DNA of 6,839 bases from CAMAPP01 sp046153685 (GTDB lineage Bacteria; Pseudomonadota; Alphaproteobacteria; CADEGL01), in the NCBI GenBank assembly GCA_046153685.1, contig JBJXGH010000192.1, forward strand, positions 1-6,839. Reading direction: 5' to 3'. The position numbers and the translations under genes were made by a program. Under the pieces are notes generated by a model that worked only from the letters and a program-made list of their open reading frames with translations, was not told where the DNA came from and did no database searches. Positions within the stretch are counted from its first letter, which is position 1, and each line of letters starts with the position of its first letter. Below are positions 5,868 to 6,839 of this stretch, piece by piece.

Positions 5868-5877
5868 TGAATATTCA
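5868..5877. promoter_or_regulatory. AT-rich 10-bp perfect palindrome, possible operator
   Basis: TGAATATTCA is a perfect palindrome in an AT-rich patch of otherwise GC-rich DNA, 130 bp upstream of the CHAP start. It directly adjoins a second dyad, ACACC-ACAA-GGTGT (5854-5867). It could be a repressor site or part of a promoter for the CHAP gene. No clear -35/-10 pair was identified. Confidence 0.3.
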
Positions 5878-5938
5878 GAAAAAATTGACCTTGCTCGGAA
5901 ACGTCGAAATTACCCTGCCATGGTAAATTATTAGTTAA

Positions 5939-6839
5939 TCAATCGGTCGGATCGGTCCGCTTGGCGAAGCTCGGCGTACGTCCCGGCTGATAACGGACAC
6001 CCCCGCCAGGGCCTGTCTCATAGATCTGGATTTCCGGCACCACCGGGCGCGCGTCTGGCTCGGATATCGCCAGCCACAACCGCAATAGCAGACGTTTTTC
6101 GGCTGGCGGAGCATGGTTCTCGAACGCCGTACGTGCGTGCAATACCGTGAAATTATTGAGAAAAACGACTGTACCTGGCTCCAGCATAACGTCGAGGCGA
6201 TGCTCTTGGCCTTGGGCGATCTCATCGAAGGCGTCCAAAGCTGCGATCTCGGCCTCGGTCATCGTCCGGCCCAAATGATGCGCCGCCTCGCGCATATAAG
6301 TACGTACATAGCGGCACGACACCCGGCCGCGACAGTCCGAAAAAATCGGCACCCTATACGGCGTGACTGGCGCCTCGTCCGGGCCGTTCTCGCCGAGACG
6401 GTGCCAGGGAAAACCTCGGTACAGGACATCGAGATGGGCTGGGTTGGCTTCGAGCAGGGCGTCGTGGACGGCGAGCGCGCTGGCGTACTGCGACAGCCCG
6501 CCGGTCTTGCCCTGGCGCACGCACCAGAAGCCGATGGCGTCCGACAGATCGGTATGGAGGGTGAGCTCGCGCCGCGCGCGGTAGGCGCGGGCATTCGGGT
6601 CGATATCGGTCATATCGATCACCCGACCCAGCCGGTCGCCGAGGACGCTCTGGGACACGGCGGTGCCAAAATGGGCGCCGATCGCCCAGAAGATCGTCTC
6701 CTCGTCCTCGAGCGGGAGGCTGCCCGCCGGAAAGCCCCGGATGAAGACGATGCCGCTGCCCTCAAGCATCTCATGCCGCAGGCGCGCGATCGCCTCGCCC
6801 AGATCGCCTAGGGGAAAATCGCTGGCCGCGATCGCGGCC
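5939..6839 (-). CDS. TauD/TfdA-family Fe(II)/2-oxoglutarate dioxygenase, 5' end outside window
   Basis: A cytosolic non-heme iron oxygenase that would couple 2-oxoglutarate decarboxylation to hydroxylation of an unknown small substrate. The frame enters from the right edge without a start. About 299 residues are visible, beginning with ASDFPL and LGDLGEAIARLRHEM, which matches the N-terminal part of the family before GSGIVFIRGFP. Counting from the internal Met at 6769, the iron-binding HxD is His72-Thr-Asp74 and the distal His211 lies in NNFTVLHARTAF. The 2-oxoglutarate-binding Arg is probably Arg230 in KRLLLRLWL. All three iron ligands are present, so it should be active. Met 6769 is not the true start, because conserved sequence continues upstream of it. 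The TGA stop is at 5941-5939. The next gene, CHAP, is 200 bp downstream and is probably not in the same operon. Confidence 0.92.
   Translation of the reverse strand, partial: AAIAASDFPLGDLGEAIARLRHEMLEGSGIVFIRGFPAGSLPLEDEETIFWAIGAHFGTAVSQSVLGDRLGRVIDMTDIDPNARAYRARRELTLHTDLSDAIGFWCVRQGKTGGLSQYASALAVHDALLEANPAHLDVLYRGFPWHRLGENGPDEAPVTPYRVPIFSDCRGRVSCRYVRTYMREAAHHLGRTMTEAEIAALDAFDEIAQGQEHRLDVMLEPGTVVFLNNFTVLHARTAFENHAPPAEKRLLLRLWLAISEPDARPVVPEIQIYETGPGGGVRYQPGRTPSFAKRTDPTD

Noticed and set aside
5885..5913. Plus-strand TTGACC with AATTAC 17 bp downstream, a possible promoter
   Set aside because: The -10 element is poor and no plus-strand gene follows, since the DNA beyond is the antisense strand of the dioxygenase.
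5910..5926. TTACC/GGTAA dyad just past the dioxygenase stop as a terminator
   Set aside because: The stem is only 5 bp and AT-rich, with no proper T-run after it.
6113..6811. Plus-strand open frame of 232 codons
   Set aside because: It is antisense to the TauD-like gene, whose HxD and distal His motifs are intact.

Overview
The window is GC-rich, densely coded DNA of bacterial type. The protein styles (a YdjC-like deacetylase beside a DPM1-type glycosyltransferase, a CHAP protein with a Sec signal, a TauD/TfdA dioxygenase) suggest an alphaproteobacterium, perhaps a Rhodospirillales-like lineage. This is inferred from composition and family resemblance only; there is no rRNA or other marker gene. 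Seven protein genes are supported. Two run off the window edges: the antiporter lacks its 3' end on the left, and the dioxygenase lacks its 5' end on the right. I see no tRNA, rRNA, CRISPR array, insertion sequence or phage gene.

Layout: positions 1-2430 (minus strand) hold a ChbG/YdjC/HpnK-type deacetylase followed 6 bp later by a CPA1-type Na+/H+ antiporter whose ribosome binding site overlaps the deacetylase stop codon. A 122-bp divergent intergenic region carrying a tandem 12-bp repeat separates them from a plus-strand, membrane-anchored DPM1/GtrB/ArnC-type glycosyltransferase (2553-3539). Converging on it with only 15 bp between stop codons is a minus-strand pair: a small cupin (4885-4412) and a class I SAM-dependent methyltransferase (4385-3555). 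Next come a secreted CHAP-domain putative cell-wall amidase (5738-5001), a 200-bp AT-richer intergenic region full of inverted repeats (5739-5938), and the partial TauD-like dioxygenase (stop at 5939).

How they may work together: the divergent glycosyltransferase and deacetylase resemble the Francisella FlmF2/NaxD pair, in which an N-acetylhexosamine is put on undecaprenyl phosphate and then deacetylated before transfer to lipid A. That makes a cell-envelope modification role a reasonable hypothesis. The cupin and methyltransferase look like one transcription unit of unknown substrate. The CHAP protein probably acts on peptidoglycan in the periplasm. The dioxygenase has no evident link to its neighbours.

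Nothing here clearly marks an undescribed system. The most original leads are the glycosyltransferase/deacetylase pair, the cupin-methyltransferase unit, and the structured intergenic region upstream of the CHAP gene.
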